Virus record (IMG/VR): IMGVR_UViG_3300027777_000042
Span: 1-57,531 of that record
DNA: 57,531 nucleotides
Reading direction: 5' to 3' (one strand)
From: a virus
Below, piece after piece: positions 16,612 to 25,050 of this stretch. The translations under genes were made by a program, and so were the position numbers. Numbering within the stretch: position 1 is the stretch's first letter; each line of letters opens with the position of its first letter. The notes below the pieces were generated by a model that was given only the letters and a program-made list of their open reading frames with translations, had not been told where the DNA came from and did not search any database.

Positions 16612-19600
16612 TTAAGGTTGTTGTCTTAGTTCAATGTCTGTGGCGTGCTGTTCAAGAGCTCGAGCAAGTAGCTCACGTTGCGCAGGGTTAAAGACTCTCC
16701 AAGGTTGACCAGCACTATATTGTCGCGCCGTTTGCGCAATAGCTCTTAAATCAGTAGGGGTATTGGCATTGTTAGGATGCGCAACGCGAGCTGCGAACTC
16801 TCTTGCTTCATTGATTTCTCTTGTACTTAACTCGCCCTGTAAGTCTGCTAAAGCTGCAGTTTGAATACGACGAGGCAACACGTCGGCATTTGCAATGTGT
16901 TGTTGCACAGCTTCGGGTATTGGTGCTTGCTGTTCAAATTGCACATATGGGCCTAGGTGATCAATGGCTCTACGTAACATAGACAAGTAATCGTCGTACT
17001 CAGTGCGATTAATTCGTAATGCCTCAGGTGTTGACCTTACAATATCATTTCTTATATTAGTAAATCTATTTATTGCAGACTGCGCTATTTCACTTGGGGT
17101 ATACCCTTGGCCAAACATATTATTTGCCATGGTATTAACATGCTCAATGGCTGCCCCCATCATGCTATAACTGACAGGCGTAGTGGCAAGTTGCAAAGGC
17201 TCAGTATACGCTTGCGTAATTGCTGCATTAATGTTTTGCGGCTCAGGTGCTTGTGCAGGCTGATTAGCACCGTGCTGATTATCAACTTCCCAATCACCAG
17301 TATCCACATTAAGTCCCATGTTTTGCATAACTGTATCAACATGGCTTAGAGCTTCTTCTCTTTGTCTAGGCGTTAATTCCCATAAAGTACCGCGTTCTCT
17401 ATCTTCGATCTGCTCCAATAAGTCACGATAGCTTTCTTCAAGAATATTTTCAGGGTGCGAATCTATATTGTTATTTCTAAAAAATGCCTCAAGAAAGTCA
17501 ATCACAGGTGCAGGTAATGATGTTTGTACTGTTTCAATTTGGTACGCAGGATTTACGCCTAGTTCAGGCTGATTAGCGCCATGCTGATCATCAGGCTCCA
17601 ATAAATTAGGCGTTGCACGTCTGCTTTCATATGCTGCTAAAGCCAAATCTACACTCCGTATATGCTCATCAAGCATTTGAATGATTGGTGCCACATCTCT
17701 AGTACTCTGAATACCGTATGCAGGTAAGTCAATGTCATCGACATTAGTAATGCCATCAACATAGTGAGTTAAATGATCATGAATCCCTTGAAGTGATGCA
17801 TTTTCTGGTAGCACAGCTATTATATCGTTATATACTCTAACTGCTGCAGGATGATGTGCAATGTAAGCATTTGAAACACTTGCCATTGGTTGTCTATGTG
17901 CGTCTAAATCATGCTCATCAGCCAGCCTTGTCATCTCTTGAATTGCACTTTGTATAAACTGTCTTCTATCTGCTCCAGTAAGATTTCTAATTGTTGGATG
18001 ATCAAACACATCACTATGCAATGCATAAATTGTAGAGTCTACATTATCTATACCGCCGCGTATATTATCCTCAAAGATACTATTACCAAATAATGCACCT
18101 TGAAAACTTACACGCTGCAATTCTGTAGGTTCATTATTAGGTTGTGGTTCAGGCACGGGAAGTCTACGTTCTAATTCACGAGCCAATAACTCACGTTGCC
18201 GCATTGAAAAAGTACTATATGCATCATCACCTATTGCAGGCGTGCCTGTGCGAAGTGAATGTATTATGTTTGCAACTTCACGGTGGTCATAACTACCAAA
18301 AAGGTCATTAGCCAAAATATCAACTTCATTAGCTTGATGATCCCCCATTGCGTCGCGTAACCGTGTTGTAGGTGTATTTTGCATTCCTGCTATTACACGC
18401 TGCAATTCTGTAGGCTCACGATAAGGTTGTGCAGGTTGTTGTGCAGGTTGTTGTGCAAGTTGTTGTACAGGTTGTTGTTGCGCAGGGTCAGTACGATCTA
18501 AGTAATGCTGAAGCGCAGTTGCCACGCCTTCGCGGTCAAAACTAGTTCTTGTGCCGGCGAAATTAATACCACCTTGCAAAGTGCTTATAACTTGCTCTAT
18601 ACTTCTGCGCCCATGAGTGGGATTAGCATTACCGTTAATTATGGATGTTGCAACATCATGTATGGTCTCTACTGCGGCATCATTTAAATGCCCTAATAAA
18701 GGTATTTCTTGGCGTAACCCTGCAATATCAGGAAATTGATATGGCTGTATAGCTTGTTGTGCACCTTGTCGTTGCGGCATATTTTCATTTTGTAAAAAAT
18801 AATACTGCACGGCATCACTATGTGCTTCCAACATATGACCTAATTCAGCTAGTTCTGCATCAGTATTAAGATCATGGTCAGTTGGCGCAACACGACCATA
18901 ATTTATTTCATGTGTTGATGTGATTAATGACTGTTCTATATCTTCATTGTTTAGACCTTCATCATACAAATCTTGAAGATATCTTCTGTATGCTGTGTGA
19001 ATACGATAGTTATTAGTAGAAGCAAGAATATTAGGTATTGGTACTAATGGGTCACCGGCACCAATTAAATACCTAGCATTATTAGTCAACCCTGGGTGTT
19101 CTTGCTCTAACCGCCTAGTTAAGTTAATATGCCGTTGTGTGGCATCACGCATACGATCTTCTAAGTCATGGCGTGCATCTAGATAGTCTTCTTCTGATGG
19201 GAAATCATTCCTATCTAATTCATTTAAATCATCGTCTAATTGTCTTCTAGTTGCTTCCAACTCATGCAATCTATCATTATTGCCATGTTGACGTCTTACG
19301 GCAACCACAGATGCTGGAGGTGGATTATGATTCTTTAAGTCCATCAAATCTTCTTGTGTGACAAACCTAGGTAATCCATGCGCTTCTGAAGCAATCCTAA
19401 ACGCTTCTTCAGACATATTAGCTTTACCTGCTAAAAATCTAGCACTTAATGCTTTAGTGTCATACACACCAGATTTATCAGTCGTGTCCATGTTTCTGAT
19501 TTCGTCTGATTTAGCATTTAAATAATCACGAAGTGAATTTCTATATTGTGGGTCAATATCTTTATTGTGGTGTTGTGTTGCATAACCAATTTGATAAGTT

Positions 19601-21885
19601 TTCTTGCCTGATGCATCTTGCCGCATATCAGAAAATTCAACTAACCCAACAGGCATACCAGTTTTACTATCCCTTAGTGATCCAAATTTAGTATCACCAT
19701 TCATTGCATTACTAATAAACCCAGTGAGATTCTTTCTAGTTGTTTCAGAAAAACGTTTACCCCATGGGTTTTCTGCTGATTGTGTAGAAATATCTGTTAG
19801 TGGCAAGTAATTTCTTTCTGCGCCTGTGAATGTATGTTTATGTGATGGTCTATCAATACCTTTTGCAACACAATGGTCTAGTATTTCAGTTTCACCGCTT
19901 AACCAAAACTCAATCTCTTCTGGTGACATGTTGCTATCAATTTCTTTGACGTGTGCATTCCCAAAATGATTTTGTGGTGGTATTGTGCTTAAATCATCTT
20001 TGTAAATAGAACTGATTTTTTCTTTTCTTGCCACTAATGATTTTTTAGCTTCAAGTTCTTTAGCTATCCGTTCTTTAGTGACATCCCTAACAAGAGCATC
20101 GATGGGTGTTCTTGCCAATTCTTTTTCTGTCATCTTACCTGTTAACAAACGGTTGTATATTTCATCCCCGATTTGCTTAACGCCTAATCTGTGTAATGCA
20201 CCAGCTCTAACGTCATATACAGTTGTGTGTGGTTGAGTGTTAACAAGGTGCTCAAGTTGTGGGTAAAACTGACGCTCAGGTGGGGGAATCTTGCTCCACA
20301 TCTTTTCTGCTGTCATACCGCGCAATGCATCATCAGCCATGTTTTCATAGTTATGCGCAATCTTAAGGTTGTCCATATCAGTATGCGCACGCTGTAAAGC
20401 TGTGTTTACTTTTTCTAATGCTTTAATATTTTCTTTTGCACCTGGATATGTCATCGGTCTGGCATAACCTTCAGACACCGCTTGTTGGTGTAACTTATCT
20501 CTAGTCTCTTGGCGATCATCAGATTCTTTTTGCAACTTAGCGATTTCTTCTTGCTTTTTAACTATTTTAGGCGTAACCGTACCTAGTGGCATATTAGGGT
20601 TAAACTTGGTTCTTGCATGCTCAATATCTTCATTTGGTGTAGACATGCTTGCAAGATCATCACTTGCACGCATTGTAATGCCTTTTAATGCTTCATTTAG
20701 CAATGGATCTTTTTCAGTACCTAAATATTTTGAAATGTACTGCTTAAATGGGCCAGTTAATGCATTAACACCTTTTTGATGATTCTCAGCAAGTTGGTCA
20801 ACGCTGATTAAGCCATTTGCTGTTGCAAATTCATTCATCATGTTTTTCATGTAATCATCATGTTCTCGCCCAGGGTATTTATAATCAACAGCTCGTTCTG
20901 CATCATTAGCACTAAGATTTGGAAATTCTTCTTGTGCTTTTTGCCGTTTAAAATTTTCAAATGCTTCGTGGTGATTTTCGCCTATGACATGATACCTATA
21001 TAGTGCATTAGCACTGTCTTGATCAAGTACTGGACCGTACGGCAAAATATCCCTAATTACCTCATCCATACCGCCACGATCTAGACTGACTTTCTGTGTT
21101 GTCGCCGATAGCATTGGTGAACCTTCAGGTCTAACGGCATATAAATTAGTTCTAGGCTGTAATTCAGCGGGAATTCCTGGCACAGGTGGTAAACCTTGCA
21201 TTTGGCGTTTAGCCATAATGTCACCAATACTATCGGCAACACCTTGTGCTTTAACACCTAGTGTAGGTTCGCCCAGTATGTTTTGTTTTTGAATACCTGA
21301 TTGTGCATTCCTAAAATCTTGTGGTAAATCCCTTAACTCACCACCTACGATCTGAGCTTTACCAATAGCCGCTCTTACATCACTAGGCGACACTAAAGGT
21401 CTACGTTCTTCAAGCCCGGTCATATTACCAATAATGCCGCCTCTAGGTGACATTGGCAATATAGGAATGTCAGGTGCTTTTTTGGCTAAATAATCTTCAA
21501 AATTCTGGCCAAGCGGAGTTTGTGCAGGTTGCATGTGCATCTGATTAAACCTATTGGCTAAATCAGTTGCTGTGTTAAGACCTGTTCTGTTAACTTCACC
21601 TGTTTGTGCATAATTACTAATGTCATTAGCAACGTCAGGCACGGATCTAACAAGACCTTGTGCCGCACCAAGTGCACCAACAGCAGGGTTTATCACCGTA
21701 GTCCTTGCAAGATCCTGCAAAGACTTCATAACCATTAAAGGATTGTAGTTAGTGGCTACATGCTTTACTTTATTAATCGCTGAATGTAACGGGCTATTTC
21801 CACTAGGTTGTGCTAAAGGTTGATCTACAGGCGCATCGTCTTCATAACCGATTTGATTGCCCATTGCATCAGTTAGTATAGCCAT
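16612..21885 (-). CDS. Giant polyvalent-type protein with PcfJ-like domain (1757 aa)
   Basis: This is the longest gene in the window, placed between TerL and portal. The N-terminal 640 residues are helical and charged. About residues 650-810 resemble the PcfJ/polyvalent-protein domain: GETEILDHCVAKG, then SLRDSKTGMPVGLVEFSD and YQIGYATQHHNKDIDPQY follow the family pattern 'HCV...SLRD..G.P...E.....QI.G..N....Y'. The C-terminal half has a degenerate helical module repeated several times, with FSMRQRELLARELERRL and FNPAQRELLARALEQHA as the clearest pair, joined by Gln/Pro linkers (QQPVQQLAQQPAQQPAQP) and DxQHGANQP spacers. Polyvalent proteins are often injected with phage DNA. Function inferred, not proven. 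Confidence 0.6.
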   Translation of the reverse strand: MAILTDAMGNQIGYEDDAPVDQPLAQPSGNSPLHSAINKVKHVATNYNPLMVMKSLQDLARTTVINPAVGALGAAQGLVRSVPDVANDISNYAQTGEVNRTGLNTATDLANRFNQMHMQPAQTPLGQNFEDYLAKKAPDIPILPMSPRGGIIGNMTGLEERRPLVSPSDVRAAIGKAQIVGGELRDLPQDFRNAQSGIQKQNILGEPTLGVKAQGVADSIGDIMAKRQMQGLPPVPGIPAELQPRTNLYAVRPEGSPMLSATTQKVSLDRGGMDEVIRDILPYGPVLDQDSANALYRYHVIGENHHEAFENFKRQKAQEEFPNLSANDAERAVDYKYPGREHDDYMKNMMNEFATANGLISVDQLAENHQKGVNALTGPFKQYISKYLGTEKDPLLNEALKGITMRASDDLASMSTPNEDIEHARTKFNPNMPLGTVTPKIVKKQEEIAKLQKESDDRQETRDKLHQQAVSEGYARPMTYPGAKENIKALEKVNTALQRAHTDMDNLKIAHNYENMADDALRGMTAEKMWSKIPPPERQFYPQLEHLVNTQPHTTVYDVRAGALHRLGVKQIGDEIYNRLLTGKMTEKELARTPIDALVRDVTKERIAKELEAKKSLVARKEKISSIYKDDLSTIPPQNHFGNAHVKEIDSNMSPEEIEFWLSGETEILDHCVAKGIDRPSHKHTFTGAERNYLPLTDISTQSAENPWGKRFSETTRKNLTGFISNAMNGDTKFGSLRDSKTGMPVGLVEFSDMRQDASGKKTYQIGYATQHHNKDIDPQYRNSLRDYLNAKSDEIRNMDTTDKSGVYDTKALSARFLAGKANMSEEAFRIASEAHGLPRFVTQEDLMDLKNHNPPPASVVAVRRQHGNNDRLHELEATRRQLDDDLNELDRNDFPSEEDYLDARHDLEDRMRDATQRHINLTRRLEQEHPGLTNNARYLIGAGDPLVPIPNILASTNNYRIHTAYRRYLQDLYDEGLNNEDIEQSLITSTHEINYGRVAPTDHDLNTDAELAELGHMLEAHSDAVQYYFLQNENMPQRQGAQQAIQPYQFPDIAGLRQEIPLLGHLNDAAVETIHDVATSIINGNANPTHGRRSIEQVISTLQGGINFAGTRTSFDREGVATALQHYLDRTDPAQQQPVQQLAQQPAQQPAQPYREPTELQRVIAGMQNTPTTRLRDAMGDHQANEVDILANDLFGSYDHREVANIIHSLRTGTPAIGDDAYSTFSMRQRELLARELERRLPVPEPQPNNEPTELQRVSFQGALFGNSIFEDNIRGGIDNVDSTIYALHSDVFDHPTIRNLTGADRRQFIQSAIQEMTRLADEHDLDAHRQPMASVSNAYIAHHPAAVRVYNDIIAVLPENASLQGIHDHLTHYVDGITNVDDIDLPAYGIQSTRDVAPIIQMLDEHIRSVDLALAAYESRRATPNLLEPDDQHGANQPELGVNPAYQIETVQTSLPAPVIDFLEAFFRNNNIDSHPENILEESYRDLLEQIEDRERGTLWELTPRQREEALSHVDTVMQNMGLNVDTGDWEVDNQHGANQPAQAPEPQNINAAITQAYTEPLQLATTPVSYSMMGAAIEHVNTMANNMFGQGYTPSEIAQSAINRFTNIRNDIVRSTPEALRINRTEYDDYLSMLRRAIDHLGPYVQFEQQAPIPEAVQQHIANADVLPRRIQTAALADLQGELSTREINEAREFAARVAHPNNANTPTDLRAIAQTARQYSAGQPWRVFNPAQRELLARALEQHATDIELRQQP

Positions 21886-22946
21886 TATTTACTCTTCTTC
21901 TCAGTTTTATTTTTATTGGCTTTCTTTTCTTTTTGTGCTTGTTCCCATGACTGATCAAGATAATTACTAAACTCTTCAGGTGTTACTAAGCTTTGAAATT
22001 CAAAAGATCTATCACCTTGTTTAGGCTTTAACCCTAGTTCTGCAAACTTAGGTTCGTATGATCTTGGATCGTACTTATAAAACTCAGACATGTTATCATA
22101 TAGTTCTTGCTCATCATAGTCATATTGGTGCAAGTTGCGTAACACATCAACCATTTCATGTGGTTTTAAGTTGTGAGTTAGCTGATGTTGCATATGAATG
22201 TACAACTCATGCGCATCTTTATTAGATATATCATCTGAAGAATACTCGTTGTATTTTCCATTTGGTGTATTAGCCAACGCATCCATTGAATCAAGTTTCT
22301 CTTTTGGTATACGATCTTTTAAGTAGTCACGAGCTAATAACCATGCACTTTGTGCCACTGCCTGTGGCTCTTGCTCATATGCATCATTAAATGCATGATG
22401 AATAAAATCACCAAGATGAAAGTCAATGTTACCATTCTTTGCAAACGTGGTCTTTGCAACTTCAGTTAATGGCGGCACAATCTCAGGCACAACATCTGCA
22501 ATCTTAGGCGTAGGTAATGCTTGATTCAAAGCAGCTTGACCGGCTTTTTTAAGCACTTCACGTCTAGATACGGGTGTGTTCATGGCTTTAGCGGCCAAGT
22601 CATTTAACGGACTAACAGATGGCGCAGGTGCTGATGTTGGTGCCGGTGCTTGTTGAGGTGCAGGCGCTGGAAAATTAGATGTTGGAACTGGAATATCAAC
22701 AGGTCTAATTGCAGGAACTGAATACTCTGCTTGAGGCGATAATCCAAGAATTGATCGACGTTGTATGTCAATAGGCGGTGCAACTGGCTTAACTGGTTTA
22801 GGCCCTCTGCCAAAAAGCCCTACTTGCTGCATGTAAGGATCTTGACCAAATTGACTAGCACCATCATCATAGACAGGCGGTGGCATCTGACCATTTGCCA
22901 TTAATGAGGCTTTCATATATGGAATATCGTCTTCATTAAGCGGCAT
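21885..22946 (-). CDS. Uncharacterised protein between TerL and polyvalent protein (353 aa)
   Basis: I start at MPLNEDDIPYMKASL, 11 nt inside the TerL stop; the longer open frame just reads TerL DNA in another phase. Residues about 60-140 are a Pro/Ala linker (FPAPAPQQAPAPTSAPAPS). After this comes SRREVLKKAGQAALNQALPT, then helical sequence (HDLNPHEMV-like, NLHQYDYDEQELYDNMSEFY), and a Lys-rich tail (EKKANKNKTEKKSK). RREVLKKAGQAAL looks superficially like a Tat signal but is internal. Adjacent and in series with the giant polyvalent gene, so they may work together, but I know no family for it. Confidence 0.5.
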   Translation of the reverse strand: MPLNEDDIPYMKASLMANGQMPPPVYDDGASQFGQDPYMQQVGLFGRGPKPVKPVAPPIDIQRRSILGLSPQAEYSVPAIRPVDIPVPTSNFPAPAPQQAPAPTSAPAPSVSPLNDLAAKAMNTPVSRREVLKKAGQAALNQALPTPKIADVVPEIVPPLTEVAKTTFAKNGNIDFHLGDFIHHAFNDAYEQEPQAVAQSAWLLARDYLKDRIPKEKLDSMDALANTPNGKYNEYSSDDISNKDAHELYIHMQHQLTHNLKPHEMVDVLRNLHQYDYDEQELYDNMSEFYKYDPRSYEPKFAELGLKPKQGDRSFEFQSLVTPEEFSNYLDQSWEQAQKEKKANKNKTEKKSK

Positions 22947-24366
22947 ATGGGTTAACCCTTCTAGGACGTGAATCATCGGCGTAACCGTCTTCCGGATTAT
23001 ACAAATAATCCAACACAAGAAAACCGCTATCACGCAAATATCTTAATGCTTGTGATGTTGAGTCCACTAAGTCATCATGCCGGACTTCAGGGAATGCGCA
23101 CAACTGATTAATCAAAGCATCTGCCCAATCACGAGCCATTCCTTCTCTGACTTGCGACTCAGGTATATATACCAAACCCCGTTGAATAATTGGCGCAACT
23201 ATATTTAACCTTTGCGTTTTATCTGCATTTCCAGGATTGTAAGGACGTACTGGCAACCCAGCTTTCTGCAAATCTTGGATCAATGAAATCCCTGCCGACT
23301 TGTTTTCTATAAGAATCAAATCAACTTTTTTACCCTGCCCAAATTCATCATTATCCCCGTAAATATTTGCAAACTCATCAATTACACGTGGCCGAAGATC
23401 AGGGTACTTCATGTACTCGTCCCAACTGTCTATAAGCATGACCGACATCGGTTTATCTTCAGGCTTAAATACTCCCCACACCGTGCATGCCGTCGGATCA
23501 TTCGTGGTCTTATCCGATGTTGCACAGTCGTAAGATTGCACCACGTAAATAAATGGGGGTAGGGGTGTTTGCGCATCCCACAACTTGAACCATTGTCTCT
23601 TTACAATTCCTGCCTCCTCAGGATCTATCAACTCGGCGTGAATTTCTTGTCTGCCTAATGATGTTCCCTCGTACTGCAAAATCTGCGTCTGAAAAGATGG
23701 GGCTAGGTTCTTTATGTTGTCATACGTAGATGCTGATGTGTAGCATACGTCTTCACCGTCACGATTAACTAGATCGATAATCAAAGGTTTTGGCTTTGGG
23801 GTTGTTGTGCAAATTAACACAGGCTTTTTTCCTAGCCGCATTCCAAACTGCAGCATGTTCCAAGCTTCGTCTAGATAGTGCCATGCAGCAAGTTCGTCCA
23901 GCCAACCACCATGAAACTGAGGTCCCCGAAAACGTTCTGGCTCTGATGCAGCTATGCCCTTAATGATAGAGCCATTCTTTAGTATTACCTCGTGTAAACT
24001 TTTGTAATACGTTTCGATAATTGCCTCGGGAACTACGCTCAAGAGGCCTGAGTCCCCCTCGTAGCAGACGTCTCGAAGGTCCCCTGATGTCGGAGCAGAA
24101 ACCAACCAGCGAGTTTTTGGATGCGTCCAAGCTTCCCACCAAGTCCATTCAGCCGCACACCTTGTCTTGCCTGCACCTCTACCTGCAAGTAAGAGCCATA
24201 TGTTCCACCAATCGCCCTTTGGCGGGATCTGGTGTGGGTTAGCTACTTGGAGCCATTTAAGGCGAGCTTTGATTGCGGCTTTCCATTCAGGTGAAGCATG
24301 CTCTATGCTCGGACCTGTCTTAAGCCTTTGATCTACGTGATCATGGATTGCTTGTGCTACTGTCAT
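22936..24366 (-). CDS. terL: Terminase large subunit
   Basis: 476 aa. ATPase: Walker A AGRGAGKT (residues 61-68), Walker B region WLDELAAW (155-162), coupling CTTTPKPKPL. Nuclease: VVQSYDCATSDKTTNDPTAC with the first acidic residue, VDLILIENKSAGISLIQDLQ with the Glu, and RHDDLVDSTSQALRYL with the last Asp pair. All catalytic motifs expected of the two-domain packaging motor are visible. Works with TerS and the portal to cut and pump DNA. It overlaps TerS by 26 nt. The region 23.3-24.7 kb appears somewhat more GC-rich than the early genes. Confidence 0.92.
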   Translation of the reverse strand: MTVAQAIHDHVDQRLKTGPSIEHASPEWKAAIKARLKWLQVANPHQIPPKGDWWNIWLLLAGRGAGKTRCAAEWTWWEAWTHPKTRWLVSAPTSGDLRDVCYEGDSGLLSVVPEAIIETYYKSLHEVILKNGSIIKGIAASEPERFRGPQFHGGWLDELAAWHYLDEAWNMLQFGMRLGKKPVLICTTTPKPKPLIIDLVNRDGEDVCYTSASTYDNIKNLAPSFQTQILQYEGTSLGRQEIHAELIDPEEAGIVKRQWFKLWDAQTPLPPFIYVVQSYDCATSDKTTNDPTACTVWGVFKPEDKPMSVMLIDSWDEYMKYPDLRPRVIDEFANIYGDNDEFGQGKKVDLILIENKSAGISLIQDLQKAGLPVRPYNPGNADKTQRLNIVAPIIQRGLVYIPESQVREGMARDWADALINQLCAFPEVRHDDLVDSTSQALRYLRDSGFLVLDYLYNPEDGYADDSRPRRVNPYAA

Positions 24367-24787
24367 CTTGCCTGATGCTGAGTACTTCGTTCATAAGCTC
24401 TTGCGCGAAGTCATGAACTACATCGACCTGAATTGCTCCGTCATTCTTGCCCGTGACTTCGACCTTGCTATTGTCTCGGTACTTTGCTGGGAATCTGGCT
24501 GACATTGACCTAGACCAGAGATTTGCATTCACTTTGGATCCGTTCGGTCTCTCAACTATGTTGTCCATAGCTATCCGTTCCCAAAACGCGAGCTCAAAGT
24601 TTTTCGCGCGCTCCAAGGCCTCCATAAACTCATCGTTGTGCTCAGCCCACAAGTTCAAAGTATTGTAATGAATATCTAGTTCCGCAACAATAGCTTCACG
24701 ACTAAAGCCTTTTTTGCCAAGTTCAACAACTAAGTCGCAGTACTCTGGCTTATATAGCGTAGGTCTTCCGATTTTTTTATCGCTCAT
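24341..24787 (-). CDS. terS: Terminase small subunit
   Basis: 148 aa. The N terminus is a helix-turn-helix (IGRPTLYKPEYCDLVVELGK, then SREAIVAELDIHYNTLNLWA). The middle is helical with EFMEALERAKNFELAFWERI, followed by NANLWSRSMSARFPAKYRDN, a pattern I know from phage small terminases of this type. The acidic C terminus may contact TerL. TerS would recognise the packaging site. The iteron-like array just upstream (24862-25040) is an obvious candidate ligand, although an origin role is equally possible. Confidence 0.85.
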   Translation of the reverse strand: MSDKKIGRPTLYKPEYCDLVVELGKKGFSREAIVAELDIHYNTLNLWAEHNDEFMEALERAKNFELAFWERIAMDNIVERPNGSKVNANLWSRSMSARFPAKYRDNSKVEVTGKNDGAIQVDVVHDFAQELMNEVLSIRQDDSSTSNP

Positions 24788-25050
24788 GATAGTAATTGGT
24801 AGAAAATAAAATGCATTCTATCTATTTTTTGGATCGATTACACAATAGTTTTCAGGTCAAAGTTACAAAGTTACAAGTTACAAAGTTACAAACATTCTAG
24901 AAACTATTATACGACGACGTTATATCTATATATAAATATTATCTTAAATATTAATGTAACTTTGTAACTTTGTAACTTGTCTTTTATATCAACAACTTAG
25001 CTACATTTCACACGTAACTTTGATGTAACTTTCATGTAACTTGCATAATA
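24788..25050. repeat. AT-rich iteron region, candidate replication origin or TerS site
   Basis: A 263-bp non-coding stretch. Four direct GTTACA copies (starting 24862, 24870, 24877, 24885; steps of 7-8 nt) face TGTAAC copies at 24955, 24963 and 24971 (steps of 8 nt), then CGTAAC at 25013 and TGTAAC at 25024 and 25035. The ~60 bp between the two arrays is almost pure A/T. Repeats plus an AT-rich unwinding-type core beside the primase-helicase gene are what an origin looks like; position upstream of TerS also allows a packaging site or an operator. A TATAAT on the minus strand (24905-24910) could serve TerS. Confidence 0.65.

Noticed and set aside
22552-22575. RREVLKKAGQAAL as a twin-arginine signal in the gene at 21885-22946
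   Set aside because: It is internal, after a Pro-rich linker, and no hydrophobic signal core of proper length follows.
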